This document shows, in pieces, positions 42,563 to 50,016 of a DNA stretch of 64,000 bases (the stretch's first letter is position 1; each line of letters opens with the position of its first letter). The notes under the pieces were generated by a model that made no database searches, was not told where the DNA came from, and saw only the letters and a program-made list of their open reading frames with translations. Made by a program: the position numbers and the translations under genes. Origin of the DNA: a virus. Location of the stretch: IMG/VR virus record IMGVR_UViG_3300038465_000068, positions 1-64,000 of that record; one strand, given 5' to 3'.

Positions 42563-43567
42563 CTATTCCTGTTCGACCGGCTGACCGTCAGCGCCCAGCA
42601 CATACCAAACTTCCGGCTTGATGCCGTTCTGCCCGACAATGCCAGCCCACACATGAATAATCGGGCCGTTCCAAACTTCGTGATAGATCAGGAACAGCGC
42701 GCAGCCTTCTTTGCCCATTGCGCGGCCCCTGTAGCCCGTCGCGCTGGCTGCGCCACTGGTGCCCGTCGCGCTGGCTGCGCCCCTGTAGCCCGTCGCGCTG
42801 GCTGCGCCACTGGTGCCCGTCGCGCTGGCTGCGCCACTGGTGCCCGTCGCGCTGGCTGCGCCACTGTCGCCCGTCGCGCTGGCTGCGCCACTGGTGCCCG
42901 TCGCGCTGGCTGCGCCCCTGTAGCCCGTCGCGCTGGCTGCGCCACTGTCGCCCGTCGCGCTGGCTGCGCCCCTGTAGCCCGTCGCGCTGGCTGCGCCACT
43001 GTCGCCCGTCGCGCTGGCTGCGCCACTGTAGCCCGTCGCGCTGGCTGCGCCACTGGTGCCCGTCGCGCTGGCTGCGCCACTGTCGCTCGTCGCGCTGGCT
43101 GCGCCCCTGTAGCCCGTCGCGCTGGCTGCGCCACTGTAGCCCGTCGCGCTGGCTGCGCCACTGGTGCCAACGGCGTGTGAACTTGTGCCTTCCGGCTTTG
43201 CGCGATCAAAGACCCATTTGACCGCAGCGGCGATGATTTCCGGCAATTTGATTTCAGCCTCAATGGTGATCTTGCCGGATGCGATCTTGGTATCGCCTTC
43301 GTGGCGAGACAGTTCACCAGACTGGACTACGCGCGCAAAGCGGCTTTCCGCTGGCGCATAGTAATTGAAAATATCCAGCGGGTGTTCGCAAGCATGGAAG
43401 CCGCTTTCGCAGGCGACAACCGGACCTTCGTGGGTGTAAGAGCCGCCAATCTCAAACTTGAAGCCGCGACAGGAAAAATCCTTGTCGAAGCCCTTGTAGC
43501 TGATGACCTGTTCGCTGGCGCTTTCCAGCAACTTTGCCTTCTGGCTGCGGTTCGGGTGGTTAATCAT
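42563..43567 (-). CDS. DUF7666-type protein with 16 tandem 9-residue repeats
   Basis: A 334-residue protein. The N-terminal 125 residues (KGFDKDFSCRGFKFEIG, then CESGFHACEHPLDIFNYY) are the DUF7666 pattern of phage and plasmid proteins. Residues 136-279 are sixteen copies of a 9-residue unit reading S/R-GAASATG-Y/D/T. A 55-residue capping segment follows. The repeats probably form a beta-solenoid. An AGGAG site precedes the ATG. The role is unknown; exchange of repeat units could vary its length or surface. Confidence 0.75.
   Translation of the reverse strand: MINHPNRSQKAKLLESASEQVISYKGFDKDFSCRGFKFEIGGSYTHEGPVVACESGFHACEHPLDIFNYYAPAESRFARVVQSGELSRHEGDTKIASGKITIEAEIKLPEIIAAAVKWVFDRAKPEGTSSHAVGTSGAASATGYSGAASATGYRGAASATSDSGAASATGTSGAASATGYSGAASATGDSGAASATGYRGAASATGDSGAASATGYRGAASATGTSGAASATGDSGAASATGTSGAASATGTSGAASATGYRGAASATGTSGAASATGYRGRAMGKEGCALFLIYHEVWNGPIIHVWAGIVGQNGIKPEVWYVLGADGQPVEQE
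42731..43162 (-). repeat. Sixteen 27-bp tandem repeats
   Basis: Near-identical units of 27 bp within the DUF7666-type gene. They vary almost only in two codons: one for Tyr, Asp or Thr, and the next for Ser or Arg. Copies of each variant are scattered, as expected from recombination or slippage between units. Since 27 is a multiple of 3 and the unit lacks stops, both strands are open in several frames here. Confidence 0.95.
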
Positions 43568-43621
43568 CGTCTTTACTCCTGCCCCAGAAAACCGCCGAGG
43601 CGCGCGGTGAGCAAACGCTCC

Positions 43622-43699
43622 TCACTTAAATAGTCTAGCTGCTAGAAAGCAGCCGATAGCACTTCCAAACAAAACACTTACAATCCAACTGAGCGTCAT
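43622..43699 (-). CDS. Possible 25-residue membrane peptide
   Basis: One hydrophobic helix (LSWIVSVLFGSAIGCFLAA) ending RLFK, started by an ATG overlapping the upstream stop. The coupling and clean composition support it, but the length leaves doubt. Confidence 0.5.
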   Translation of the reverse strand: MTLSWIVSVLFGSAIGCFLAARLFK

Positions 43700-43914
43700 C
43701 TGTTGATCCTGCAAATGCTGTCCATGACGTTTTCGTGTTCAACTTTCAGTTCGTGAAAGGCCAGGGCGTGATCGAGCGTCACCACAAGTTCATCGCGCAA
43801 TCTGGTAGGCGGCTGGTCTAACCCATGCTTCTCGAACAAGTTGACGATGCGAAGCCACAGGGGGTGTTCCGTCGCCGTCAGGGCGGTGTGCATCGTGGCA
43901 ATGGGCTCTCGCAT
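43696..43914 (-). CDS. Hypothetical protein, 72 residues
   Basis: A helical protein (WLRIVNLFEKHGLDQP, then RDELVVTLDHALAFHEL). No family is recognised. Confidence 0.6.
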   Translation of the reverse strand: MREPIATMHTALTATEHPLWLRIVNLFEKHGLDQPPTRLRDELVVTLDHALAFHELKVEHENVMDSICRINR

Positions 43915-43926
43915 GGTCGCTCCAAT

Positions 43927-44061
43927 CTATTTCGGTTTTGCTTTGAGACGGCGCAGTTCTTGCTCCACACACAGGTCGAAGGCAGGAACATCGCTCGACC
44001 CGCGCACCCGCAGTACCGTGTCGTATGCCTGTTCACGCAATGTCTTTTTCTTCTTAGGCAT
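43927..44061 (-). CDS. Small basic protein, 44 residues
   Basis: From the ATG at 44061. It begins MPKKKKTLREQAYD and ends RRLKAKPK, a basic helical protein likely to touch nucleic acid. A ribosome site AGGAGCG precedes it. Confidence 0.6.
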   Translation of the reverse strand: MPKKKKTLREQAYDTVLRVRGSSDVPAFDLCVEQELRRLKAKPK

Positions 44062-44068
44062 GGCGCTC

Positions 44069-44317
44069 CTATGATCCCAGCAGGGTGCAGAGACGGTAGT
44101 GGGGGTCCGACTTGTCGGCCTTCTCGATCACCGTCAGGCGCTGGGTGTCGGAAATAGTCAGCCGCATACCTTCCGGGCCGATCAGTTCGCGGGCAGCCGC
44201 CTCGATCTTGCGAAGGCGCACGATCTCATCGACCATGACATTGGCCTCGCCGCGAGACAGCACCAAGCATTCCCGCTTAGCGTCCCTGATGATGCGATCT
44301 ATGCTGGGCTTCGTCAT
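44069..44317 (-). CDS. Hypothetical protein, 82 residues
   Basis: Helical (SIDRIIRDAKRECLVLSR, then VDEIVRLRKIEAAAREL). No family is recognised. Confidence 0.6.
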   Translation of the reverse strand: MTKPSIDRIIRDAKRECLVLSRGEANVMVDEIVRLRKIEAAARELIGPEGMRLTISDTQRLTVIEKADKSDPHYRLCTLLGS

Positions 44318-44326
44318 TGGGGCTCG

Positions 44327-44707
44327 CTATTTGTTGGGGGTTGAATTGATGGTGATAACTTTCGCATGGGCCGGGATACCGTCCATCGGGTGCATGGCTG
44401 TCAGGCCACTTCCATGACGGATGCGCTGTACCGGGCCGACTTCGGCCTCAATCCCCGCCAGCTTGGCGAGGTAATTGTCCTTGGTGCAGCCTTCAATCTC
44501 TGTCGGCATACCGGGACACTGTTCCAAGATCGCCGCCTGCATCTGGGCCGATAGCGCCTTGTCTGAAAAGTGGTGCGTCCAGATTGGATGCCCCATGAGA
44601 TACTCAGCAGCTTCGTGCATCTTGCCGAACTCACAAAGCAGGACGCCTGTTGAGATAGAGGCGATGACGGCGGTGGGAAATACGCGGGTATCGGTGGTCA
44701 TGTTCAT
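44327..44707 (-). CDS. DUF7736-like protein
   Basis: From the ATG at 44707 (126 residues). The segment ASISTGVLLCEFGKMHEAAEYLMGHP is typical of a small phage family (DUF7736). The longer frame upstream is Cys/Arg-rich and spurious. Function unknown. Confidence 0.6.
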   Translation of the reverse strand: MNMTTDTRVFPTAVIASISTGVLLCEFGKMHEAAEYLMGHPIWTHHFSDKALSAQMQAAILEQCPGMPTEIEGCTKDNYLAKLAGIEAEVGPVQRIRHGSGLTAMHPMDGIPAHAKVITINSTPNK

Positions 44708-44715
44708 GGGCTCCC

Positions 44716-44937
44716 CTACGCTGCATCTTGTTTTGATGCTTCGACAATTCCGATAGCCGGATTTTGCCCAACAAAGTCCGCACCAGAAAACGCGCGGACA
44801 AGCTCTTTGAACTCTTCGCCTTTCCTCACGACAAAATCTCCACACTTGCCAAACGGCAAGCCTCGCGTAGGCGTGACATAGAGCGTGCAGTAAACATGCG
44901 CACCCTCGATCTGAAATCTAATTCTGAATTGGCTCAT
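44716..44937 (-). CDS. Hypothetical protein, 73 residues
   Basis: A small beta-rich protein (FRIRFQIEGAHVYCTLYV) with a helical end. No family is recognised. Confidence 0.55.
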   Translation of the reverse strand: MSQFRIRFQIEGAHVYCTLYVTPTRGLPFGKCGDFVVRKGEEFKELVRAFSGADFVGQNPAIGIVEASKQDAA

Positions 44938-44949
44938 GAAATTCGCTCC

Positions 44950-45141
44950 TTAGTTTCTAGGCCGTCCGCGACGGCCCCGCTTCAGTTCTGCTTCCACCAA
45001 TGCGCGTTCTTCCACAATAGCCGCTATGGCCTTATCTAGCTGAGCAAGTTCTCTCCGCATCCTCGTAGCCCGATCCTGCAACCGTGTGAGAGCTACGCCG
45101 TAAGATTGAAATAGCGAGAATGCGGTCTGCTTTTTCACCAA
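44950..45141 (-). CDS. Small coiled-coil protein, 63 residues
   Basis: A charged coiled coil (TRMRRELAQLDKAIAAI) with an Arg-rich end (GRRGRPRN). AGGGGAG precedes the start. Likely nucleic-acid or protein binding. Confidence 0.55.
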   Translation of the reverse strand: MVKKQTAFSLFQSYGVALTRLQDRATRMRRELAQLDKAIAAIVEERALVEAELKRGRRGRPRN

Positions 45142-45181
45142 AAGATTACGCTCCCCTACAATCTCGGTTTAATCTCAAGTT

Positions 45182-45328
45182 TCATATTCCCTGCTCCCGC
45201 AGCGTCCTTGCGTACTGTTCTGCAATGGTTTTGTTTCGGAAGTCCTCGACGCACTTGCCGTCGCGCATGACTTTCCACCAGCCGTCGTCCCGCTCGTAGT
45301 ATTGAACCGTGATTTTTGGTTTAGGCAT
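45182..45328 (-). CDS. DUF2188-like small protein, 48 residues
   Basis: From the ATG at 45328. The pattern KITVQYYERDDGWWKVM, then RNKTIAEQYARTL, is that of DUF2188, a short alpha/beta family of unknown function that sometimes accompanies stress genes. Confidence 0.6.
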   Translation of the reverse strand: MPKPKITVQYYERDDGWWKVMRDGKCVEDFRNKTIAEQYARTLREQGI

Positions 45329-45342
45329 AATCCGCTCCAATC

Positions 45343-45546
45343 CTATTCGTTGTCCGCAATGATGCGCTCTGCATCGTCGCGGCGTTGCTGGTATGGCGCG
45401 CTGGGCTTGCGCGCGAGATCATCACGCCCACTTTGAAAGCCATGCCGATACGCCTTCGATCTGTTGGCGTTAGGCTCCGGGTTGTTGGCGTCGCGCCCGT
45501 CTCTATAGCCCTCGACCATTTCATCATCGGCTCGATTCGTCATTTC
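45343..45546 (-). CDS. Small charged protein, RMF-like pattern
   Basis: From the ATG at 45546 (67 residues). The motif GYRDGRDANNPEPN, then SKAYRHGFQSGRDD, resembles ribosome modulation factor-like phage proteins, which are found in stationary-type responses. The match is weak and the role is inferred. Confidence 0.5.
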   Translation of the reverse strand, partial: EMTNRADDEMVEGYRDGRDANNPEPNANRSKAYRHGFQSGRDDLARKPSAPYQQRRDDAERIIADNE

Positions 45547-45586
45547 AATACCAATTGCCTGTCGGCGTGCCCGACGCTTTTGACAA

Positions 45587-47053
45587 TCATAGCCGATATT
45601 CCTTGTCGATAAAGCCGAGGTCGGGATCACCGCGAAAATGCCATTTGATCCAGACCTTGCGGTTTGTGTAATGCCGCCAGTGGCCGCGAACCGCGTGCAG
45701 GCGGCGGTGCCGGCGCTCGTCCTCGATGTCACCGGGCGCGACGGGCACGGGCGCGTACCGCTTGCGGTGGGCGAGGTCGACGACGTGATATTCATAGATC
45801 GGCAGCTTGCCATGGCGCTCTCTCTTGGAGTTCAGCTTGTGCGGCGCTGCGACCACCGACGTCGTGGCAACCTCGGCCTCCAGCGAAATGCAGACCGCGC
45901 GCACCTGCTTCCAGCACAGGTCGGTGATGAGTCTCTGCGTAACTAGCTTGACGTCATAAGGCGCGTTTTTCGCGTGGACAAGGTCGCCGTTCACAACCTC
46001 GTATCCGGCGAACATCACCCAGCCATCGGACTTGGTCTCGATGTAGACGATGCAGTTTGACTCGATAATGCCGTTCTCGCCGCGTGCGCCAATGGTCAGG
46101 ATGACGCGATGGCCGGAGACGCGAAATTCAAAGACGGTATTCGGATACGGGGTGTGCCATTCGCCGCCCTCGAAGTCGGTGGCGTTTTTCATGGCCGCAG
46201 CCCAATCGTGCTGCACCACAAAGATGCCGGGGTCATGGCGGCCGAGCATCACTTCGCGCACGGTGTCCAGAATTTCCGGGTTGATCGCGCCCGGCACCAC
46301 AATGCTTTCATCGGCGAACGCCTCGACCAGCTTATGATAGCCGGTCTCGGTGAGACGCTGGAGGCGCGGGTCATCACCCATCGTTGCAATCTCCAGCGCA
46401 ATGCGGTCGGCCTTCTGCTCCAGCTTTAGATATTCCTCCTCCTCGACAAGGCGACGGCGCTCGCCCTTGATTTCGCCACGGCGCTTGTCGATGCCGGTCA
46501 GCACCTCGCGCGCCATCTGGAGAAGTTCTGGCGGCGCGTGGCCGCTCTGGCTGTAGGCTTTGGCGAAACGCTGTTGCTGGTGCGGCTTCAATCCGCCGAG
46601 CACCTGTAGCCGGGTCGCCTCGCTGGCCTGCATTTCAGGCGGCAGTTCCTTCATGTACGCATTGGCGGCATCCATGGTCAGCGCGCCGTGTGACATCGCG
46701 TTGACGAGACCGCGCTTGCTTTCTAGCGACAGGCCGTCCAGCGCCGCGTCCATGCTCTTTGCAGCATCGGCCTCCATGCTGGACGGCCATCTTGCCGGGA
46801 GGGCACCGAAGTCGTTGGCGTCGAGCGCGGCGGCCGTCTGTTCGGCTACCTCGTGCGGTGGGGCTGCGGTTGCGCTATGCGGTAGCGCGGTGTCAGCCTT
46901 CTCGGCAAACGGATAGATGGCGTCGGTCTCTGCTTGCTTGGTCCCAAAGCTGGTAGCGAAGGGTGCGCCTTTCTTGGCGTGGACAGAATCGCGCGACGCC
47001 TTTGCGCCAGCTATCTCACCGCGCAACTTTCCAATGGCTTTGTCCTTTCCCAC
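45587..47053 (-). CDS. Large hypothetical protein, 488 residues
   Basis: Residues 1-230 are Ala/Glu-rich and helical. Residues 250-420 are a mixed domain. The end (RRLHAVRGHWRHYTNRKVWIKWHF) has the phrase of a small domain seen in many phage proteins with paired His and Trp. No catalytic motif is evident. It is the largest gene of the accessory cluster. Confidence 0.7.
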   Translation of the reverse strand: MGKDKAIGKLRGEIAGAKASRDSVHAKKGAPFATSFGTKQAETDAIYPFAEKADTALPHSATAAPPHEVAEQTAAALDANDFGALPARWPSSMEADAAKSMDAALDGLSLESKRGLVNAMSHGALTMDAANAYMKELPPEMQASEATRLQVLGGLKPHQQQRFAKAYSQSGHAPPELLQMAREVLTGIDKRRGEIKGERRRLVEEEEYLKLEQKADRIALEIATMGDDPRLQRLTETGYHKLVEAFADESIVVPGAINPEILDTVREVMLGRHDPGIFVVQHDWAAAMKNATDFEGGEWHTPYPNTVFEFRVSGHRVILTIGARGENGIIESNCIVYIETKSDGWVMFAGYEVVNGDLVHAKNAPYDVKLVTQRLITDLCWKQVRAVCISLEAEVATTSVVAAPHKLNSKRERHGKLPIYEYHVVDLAHRKRYAPVPVAPGDIEDERRHRRLHAVRGHWRHYTNRKVWIKWHFRGDPDLGFIDKEYRL

Positions 47054-47056
47054 CGA

Positions 47057-47599
47057 TCACCGCGCCAGCACGAGCCCAACGCCGAGCACAAAACCGCCGC
47101 TGGCATGGCCAGCGAAATTCGTTGACCTGTAGCCGCCGTCAGCGCGGATCGCCAGCGGGCCCCAGATCGACACCGATGATCCAAGTCCAGCGCCCCAGTC
47201 ATTGCTGGAGCCGTGGAAAAGCAGGCTGGCTGGCTGCGGGAAATTGTTGACCGCGATGGCGCTGTAGGCCGAGCGGCCGCCGTCGATCTGGGCAAAGGTG
47301 TCGATGCCCGGGATCAGCGTGACGTGATAGGAGGCGGTGATGGCGTACCGGGTGTCGGACAGGCTGTTTCCGTTCTGGTTGGCCGAGGTGCTGGCGAACT
47401 GGCCGCCAAGCGCGACAGGGCCGAACTGCCAGCCGGTGTCCAGCGCGATGCCGGTCAGGTCGTGCGGCACCCGGTTTGCGGTCGCGGTGTCGAGGCTGAC
47501 CGACTGAAACGCGCCGTCGACGCCAAGATAGGGCCCGGCGGCTGCGGGCGATGCGATGGCCAATAGCCCGGCCGCCAAGGCGATTTTAAGACTTTTCAT
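47057..47599 (-). CDS. Secreted outer-membrane beta-barrel protein
   Basis: A 180-residue protein. Residues 1-21 are a Sec signal peptide (LKIALAAGLLAIASPAAA, cleaved before GPY). The mature part alternates polar and aromatic residues in about eight strands (GWQFGPVALGGQF, YAITASYHV) and ends in a final strand ending VLAR. It resembles small OmpA/Lom-type porins that some prophages place in the host outer membrane. A role in blocking superinfection or phage adsorption is inferred. Its promoter is an operator-spacer type (47627-47655). Confidence 0.75.
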   Translation of the reverse strand: MKSLKIALAAGLLAIASPAAAGPYLGVDGAFQSVSLDTATANRVPHDLTGIALDTGWQFGPVALGGQFASTSANQNGNSLSDTRYAITASYHVTLIPGIDTFAQIDGGRSAYSAIAVNNFPQPASLLFHGSSNDWGAGLGSSVSIWGPLAIRADGGYRSTNFAGHASGGFVLGVGLVLAR

Positions 47600-47626
47600 G
47601 GTGATTCCTTCCGTTGTTCATTGTGA

Positions 47627-47655
47627 GATATAGGACGGCCTGTCCTATTTGTCAT
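47627..47655 (-). promoter_or_regulatory. Operator-promoter for the beta-barrel gene (site 6)
   Basis: -35 ATGACA (47650-47655) and -10 TATATC (47627-47632) are 17 bases apart, and AGGAC-AGGCC-GTCCT fills the spacer (47632-47646). No 5' hairpin follows, unlike some other sites. Confidence 0.75.
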
Positions 47656-47695
47656 CAGGCGGGTCGGCCTCGGTGGTCAGGTTGAACTTGGCCAT
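47645..47695 (-). CDS. Possible 16-residue peptide
   Basis: A tiny frame from an ATG overlapping the upstream stop; it ends inside the operator. It may be chance. Confidence 0.2.
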   Translation of the reverse strand: MAKFNLTTEADPPDDK

Positions 47696-47907
47696 CAGGC
47701 ACCGCCTTTCAGCACGTCGTCCAGCGTCGAGGTCACATAGACCGTCTCGCTGGCGATGACGTGATAGTGCCGGTCGGGCTGGCCGTTCGCCACGGCGGCG
47801 GCGCGCAGGTCATCTGCCGCCGCCTTGGCTTGGGAAAAGTGCAAGTTTCTCGAAACATGCGGGATCGCGGTGCCGTCCGCTTGGATAACTGTGTGGGTCT
47901 TGTTCAT
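47695..47907 (-). CDS. Hypothetical protein, 70 residues
   Basis: Alpha/beta (VIQADGTAIPHVSRNLHF, then YHVIASETVYVTSTLDD). AGGAGAGA precedes the ATG. It is the gene directly behind site 7, with no recognised family. Confidence 0.6.
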   Translation of the reverse strand: MNKTHTVIQADGTAIPHVSRNLHFSQAKAAADDLRAAAVANGQPDRHYHVIASETVYVTSTLDDVLKGGA

Positions 47908-47925
47908 TCGTCTCTCCTCGGTGGC

Positions 47926-47975
47926 GGCCCAACACGGGCCAAGGTGGATATAGGACAGAATGTCCTACGGTTCAA
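47926..47975 (-). promoter_or_regulatory. Operator-promoter and 5' hairpin (site 7)
   Basis: -35 TTGAAC (47970-47975) and -10 TATATC (47947-47952) flank a 17-base spacer holding AGGAC-ATTCT-GTCCT (47952-47966). A GGCCC-GTGTT-GGGCC hairpin (47926-47940) starts at the predicted transcript start. Confidence 0.8.
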
Positions 47976-48217
47976 GCCATGCCCAGCAACTCGCGCAGGG
48001 CGTCATAGATCGGGTCTCCGGTCGTGTGGACCTTGGTGGCGGCGCATTGCCGGGCGTTTTCCTCGGCCCGGGCGAAGCTATCCTCGCCAACGCCGCACCC
48101 CGGGCAGACATGCGCGGCGTCGACGGTTTCGGCCGTGATGTCGCGCCCGTCATGGCTCCAGATATGCCAGCACTCCGGGCAAACGTGGTGGTGGAAGCCA
48201 TCGCGCAGGCTGCTCAT
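47972..48217 (-). CDS. Zinc-ribbon protein
   Basis: An 81-residue protein with CPECWHIWSHDG and CPGCGVGEDSF, two CxxC knuckles about 26 residues apart. It is a small zinc-ribbon protein, probably DNA or RNA binding. Confidence 0.65.
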   Translation of the reverse strand: MSSLRDGFHHHVCPECWHIWSHDGRDITAETVDAAHVCPGCGVGEDSFARAEENARQCAATKVHTTGDPIYDALRELLGMA

Positions 48218-48218
48218 A

Positions 48219-48395
48219 TCAGCACCCCGTCACGGAATCATACGTCACCTGACGCTCGGTCTTGGCGCGCGCATAGGCGGCAACCTTTTCGGCCAGCGGC
48301 AGGTTTTTGGCGCGGGCGCGGGCGCGGGCATACCGTCTATCGGCGGCGCGCAGGATCGCGGCAGCATCAGGGTCGTTTGTCAGCCAGCCGATCAC
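48219..48395 (-). CDS. Small basic protein, 58 residues
   Basis: A GTG start overlaps the stop of the upstream membrane peptide (GTGA), and this is preferred over a longer frame that would run through the promoter. It is helical and basic (RRYARARARAKNL). Confidence 0.6.
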   Translation of the reverse strand: MIGWLTNDPDAAAILRAADRRYARARARAKNLPLAEKVAAYARAKTERQVTYDSVTGC

Positions 48396-48487
48396 AGGTG
48401 GCCTCCAGCGATGATCCCCGCCACGATGAACGTGGCGGCGGCGGCGAAGTGAAGCGCCAGGATGGGGAAGGTGGCTGTTTTCGACAT
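48392..48487 (-). CDS. Membrane peptide, 31 residues
   Basis: Starts at an ATG behind GGAGAGAC, the first gene after the site 8 promoter and hairpin. It has one hydrophobic helix (LALHFAAAATFIVAGIIAGG). Likely an inner-membrane small protein of host-takeover type. Confidence 0.65.
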   Translation of the reverse strand: MSKTATFPILALHFAAAATFIVAGIIAGGHL

Positions 48488-48506
48488 TTTGTCTCTCCGG
48501 TTGAGC

Positions 48507-48561
48507 GGGCCAAAACGGCCCTTGACCCAACTGATATAGGACAGTCCGTCCTATCCTTCAA
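48507..48561 (-). promoter_or_regulatory. Operator-promoter and 5' hairpin (site 8)
   Basis: -35 TTGAAG (48556-48561) and -10 TATATC (48533-48538) flank a 17-base spacer with AGGAC-GGACT-GTCCT. The hairpin GGGCC-GTTTT-GGCCC (48507-48521) lies just after the predicted start. It is divergent from site 9. Confidence 0.85.
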
Positions 48562-48620
48562 TGGCTATTTTTACGAAATGTTAGTGCCGTTTTTGGCGGA
48601 ATACCGCCTTTTCTTGGCTC

Positions 48621-48676
48621 TTGAATAGGACGGCCTGTCCTACTATATTTGACCTGTAAGAGGCCCGTTCTGGGCC
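48621..48676 (+). promoter_or_regulatory. Operator-promoter and 5' hairpin, rightward (site 9)
   Basis: -35 TTGAAT (48621-48626) and -10 TATATT (48644-48649) are exactly 17 bases apart, and AGGAC-GGCCT-GTCCT (48627-48641) fills the spacer. The hairpin GGCCC-GTTCT-GGGCC (48662-48676) starts about 6 bases after the predicted transcript start. It drives the rightward operon to 50545. Confidence 0.85.
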
Positions 48677-48695
48677 GCCACTTTGGAGAGAGAAA

Positions 48696-49100
48696 ATGTC
48701 AGCCTTCCTAGTTTCCAACGAGACCATGCAGCGTGCCGTCGAGGCGATCTTTGTCGCCGAGGCCGGTTACGGTGACGTGGTCGAAGTCAATCCCAAGGCC
48801 GCCACCGAACTTGGCCAGCAGCTTTTCGAGATCAATCAGGCCGCGCTGGCGGCGCGCTACGGCGACAATGACGAGCCGCCGAAGTTTGTCGGCAAGGGCT
48901 TCACGGCCCGGATCAAGGCCGGTCCCGCGCAAGTCCTGAATGTCCAGCGACTCAAGTCGCTGCAATGCCTGACCTACCAGTGCGCCGAGGGCGACGTGCC
49001 CGAGACCGCGCTGTTCAAGCGGGCCGAGGCGGCCGAGGGCAAGCTGGCGCAAAAGATTGTCGCCCAGACCCCGGAATACGAGAAAGCGGCATGGAGTTGA
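48696..49100 (+). CDS. Hypothetical protein, 134 residues
   Basis: First gene of the rightward operon behind site 9, with GGAGAGAG before the ATG. It is alpha/beta and acidic (FLVSNETMQRAVEAIFVAEA). No family is recognised. Confidence 0.65.
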   Translation: MSAFLVSNETMQRAVEAIFVAEAGYGDVVEVNPKAATELGQQLFEINQAALAARYGDNDEPPKFVGKGFTARIKAGPAQVLNVQRLKSLQCLTYQCAEGDVPETALFKRAEAAEGKLAQKIVAQTPEYEKAAWS

Positions 49101-49102
49101 AC

Positions 49103-49282
49103 ATGACCCAGTTTCGCGTGCTGATCGGCGTGGGCAACGCCGCGTTTGATCCCGAGCCCGGCTATGAGATCGCCCGCATCCTGCGGGAGGTCGCAGACAA
49201 GATCGAGGGCGGCCAGACCGACGGCGGCGCGCTCGACATCAACGGCAACAGCGTCGGCAAGTTTGGATTCAGGAGCGAGTGA
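49103..49282 (+). CDS. Hypothetical protein, 59 residues
   Basis: From the ATG at 49103 with GGAG just before it. It opens TQFRVLIGVGNAAF and includes a short helix ending ADKIEGG. Function unknown. Confidence 0.6.
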   Translation: MTQFRVLIGVGNAAFDPEPGYEIARILREVADKIEGGQTDGGALDINGNSVGKFGFRSE

Positions 49283-49283
49283 C

Positions 49284-49550
49284 ATGAAGATCGAGCATAT
49301 TCAGGTTTACGGATCGGCTGGCGGCGTCGAGCGCAAAGGCGACATCACCGCGCACCTCGTACTGTCCCAGTGTGACACGGTCGAGGCCGTTCGCCAGCAG
49401 CTTGCGGCGTCCGATGATTTGGTCGAGGCGCTGCTGACCGCGCTACCGTTCGTCGAGGATGCCGGGGCTGATCCGGCGTACAAGCCGCGCTCGGTTTCCG
49501 AGGCTATCAGGAAAATCAGGGCGGCGCTGTCGAAGGCTGGGGCAATCTGA
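49284..49550 (+). CDS. Hypothetical protein, 88 residues
   Basis: From the ATG at 49284 behind AGGAG. A helical protein (VEAVRQQLAASDDLVEALL). No family is recognised. Confidence 0.6.
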   Translation: MKIEHIQVYGSAGGVERKGDITAHLVLSQCDTVEAVRQQLAASDDLVEALLTALPFVEDAGADPAYKPRSVSEAIRKIRAALSKAGAI

Positions 49551-49774
49551 TGCCTAAATCCTACCAGCAGATCATCGAGCAATTCCTGTACGCCACCCTG
49601 ACGCCAGAACAGGCTGGGTGCGCGGCGCTGCTGGCCACGCTGGGGCCGACCGAGATATTCCAGTGGGGCGTGAACGCTGCGAAGCAACGCCTGCAAGACA
49701 TCGCAACCGAAAACGGCAAAGATACCGGCGGCGTCCCGCCCGCCGCACCGCCAGCACCAGAGGAGTTAGCATGA
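49550..49774 (+). CDS. Hypothetical protein, 74 residues
   Basis: Helical (QQIIEQFLYATLTPEQAG) with a Pro-rich end. It overlaps its neighbours by 1-4 bases. Confidence 0.6.
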   Translation: MPKSYQQIIEQFLYATLTPEQAGCAALLATLGPTEIFQWGVNAAKQRLQDIATENGKDTGGVPPAAPPAPEELA

Positions 49775-50016
49775 TGGACAAGATGGAATTGAGACGGCCG
49801 CAGCAGGCCGCGCCGACCGAGCCCGGCTGGTATTATGGGCGCTTCCTGCTGGGCAATACCAGCAGATCAATCGAGCCGTACTGGGTCGGTGGACCGACGC
49901 TCGGCCCGGACCAATATCGCCTGTCCATCATGGTGGGCGACAGCGAGTATTTCCGTCCTGACTTCGACTGGTTCGGGCCAGTGCCGGAGTGCATCGAGGC
50001 GACGGTGCCAGCATGA
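49771..50016 (+). CDS. Hypothetical protein, 81 residues
   Basis: From the ATG at 49771 behind AGAGGAG. It reads as a compact beta protein (GWYYGRFLLGNTSR, then DWFGPVPECIE). Similar short proteins occur in many phages; function unknown. Confidence 0.6.
   Translation: MMDKMELRRPQQAAPTEPGWYYGRFLLGNTSRSIEPYWVGGPTLGPDQYRLSIMVGDSEYFRPDFDWFGPVPECIEATVPA

Noticed and set aside
42731-43162. CRISPR-like array
   Set aside because: The units are adjacent 27-bp repeats with no unique spacers, and they lie inside a coding frame.
42653-43317. Long open frames on both strands across the 27-bp repeats
   Set aside because: They come from the stop-free 27-bp unit read in other frames; only the minus frame with the DUF7666-type ends has a start with a ribosome site and a family match.
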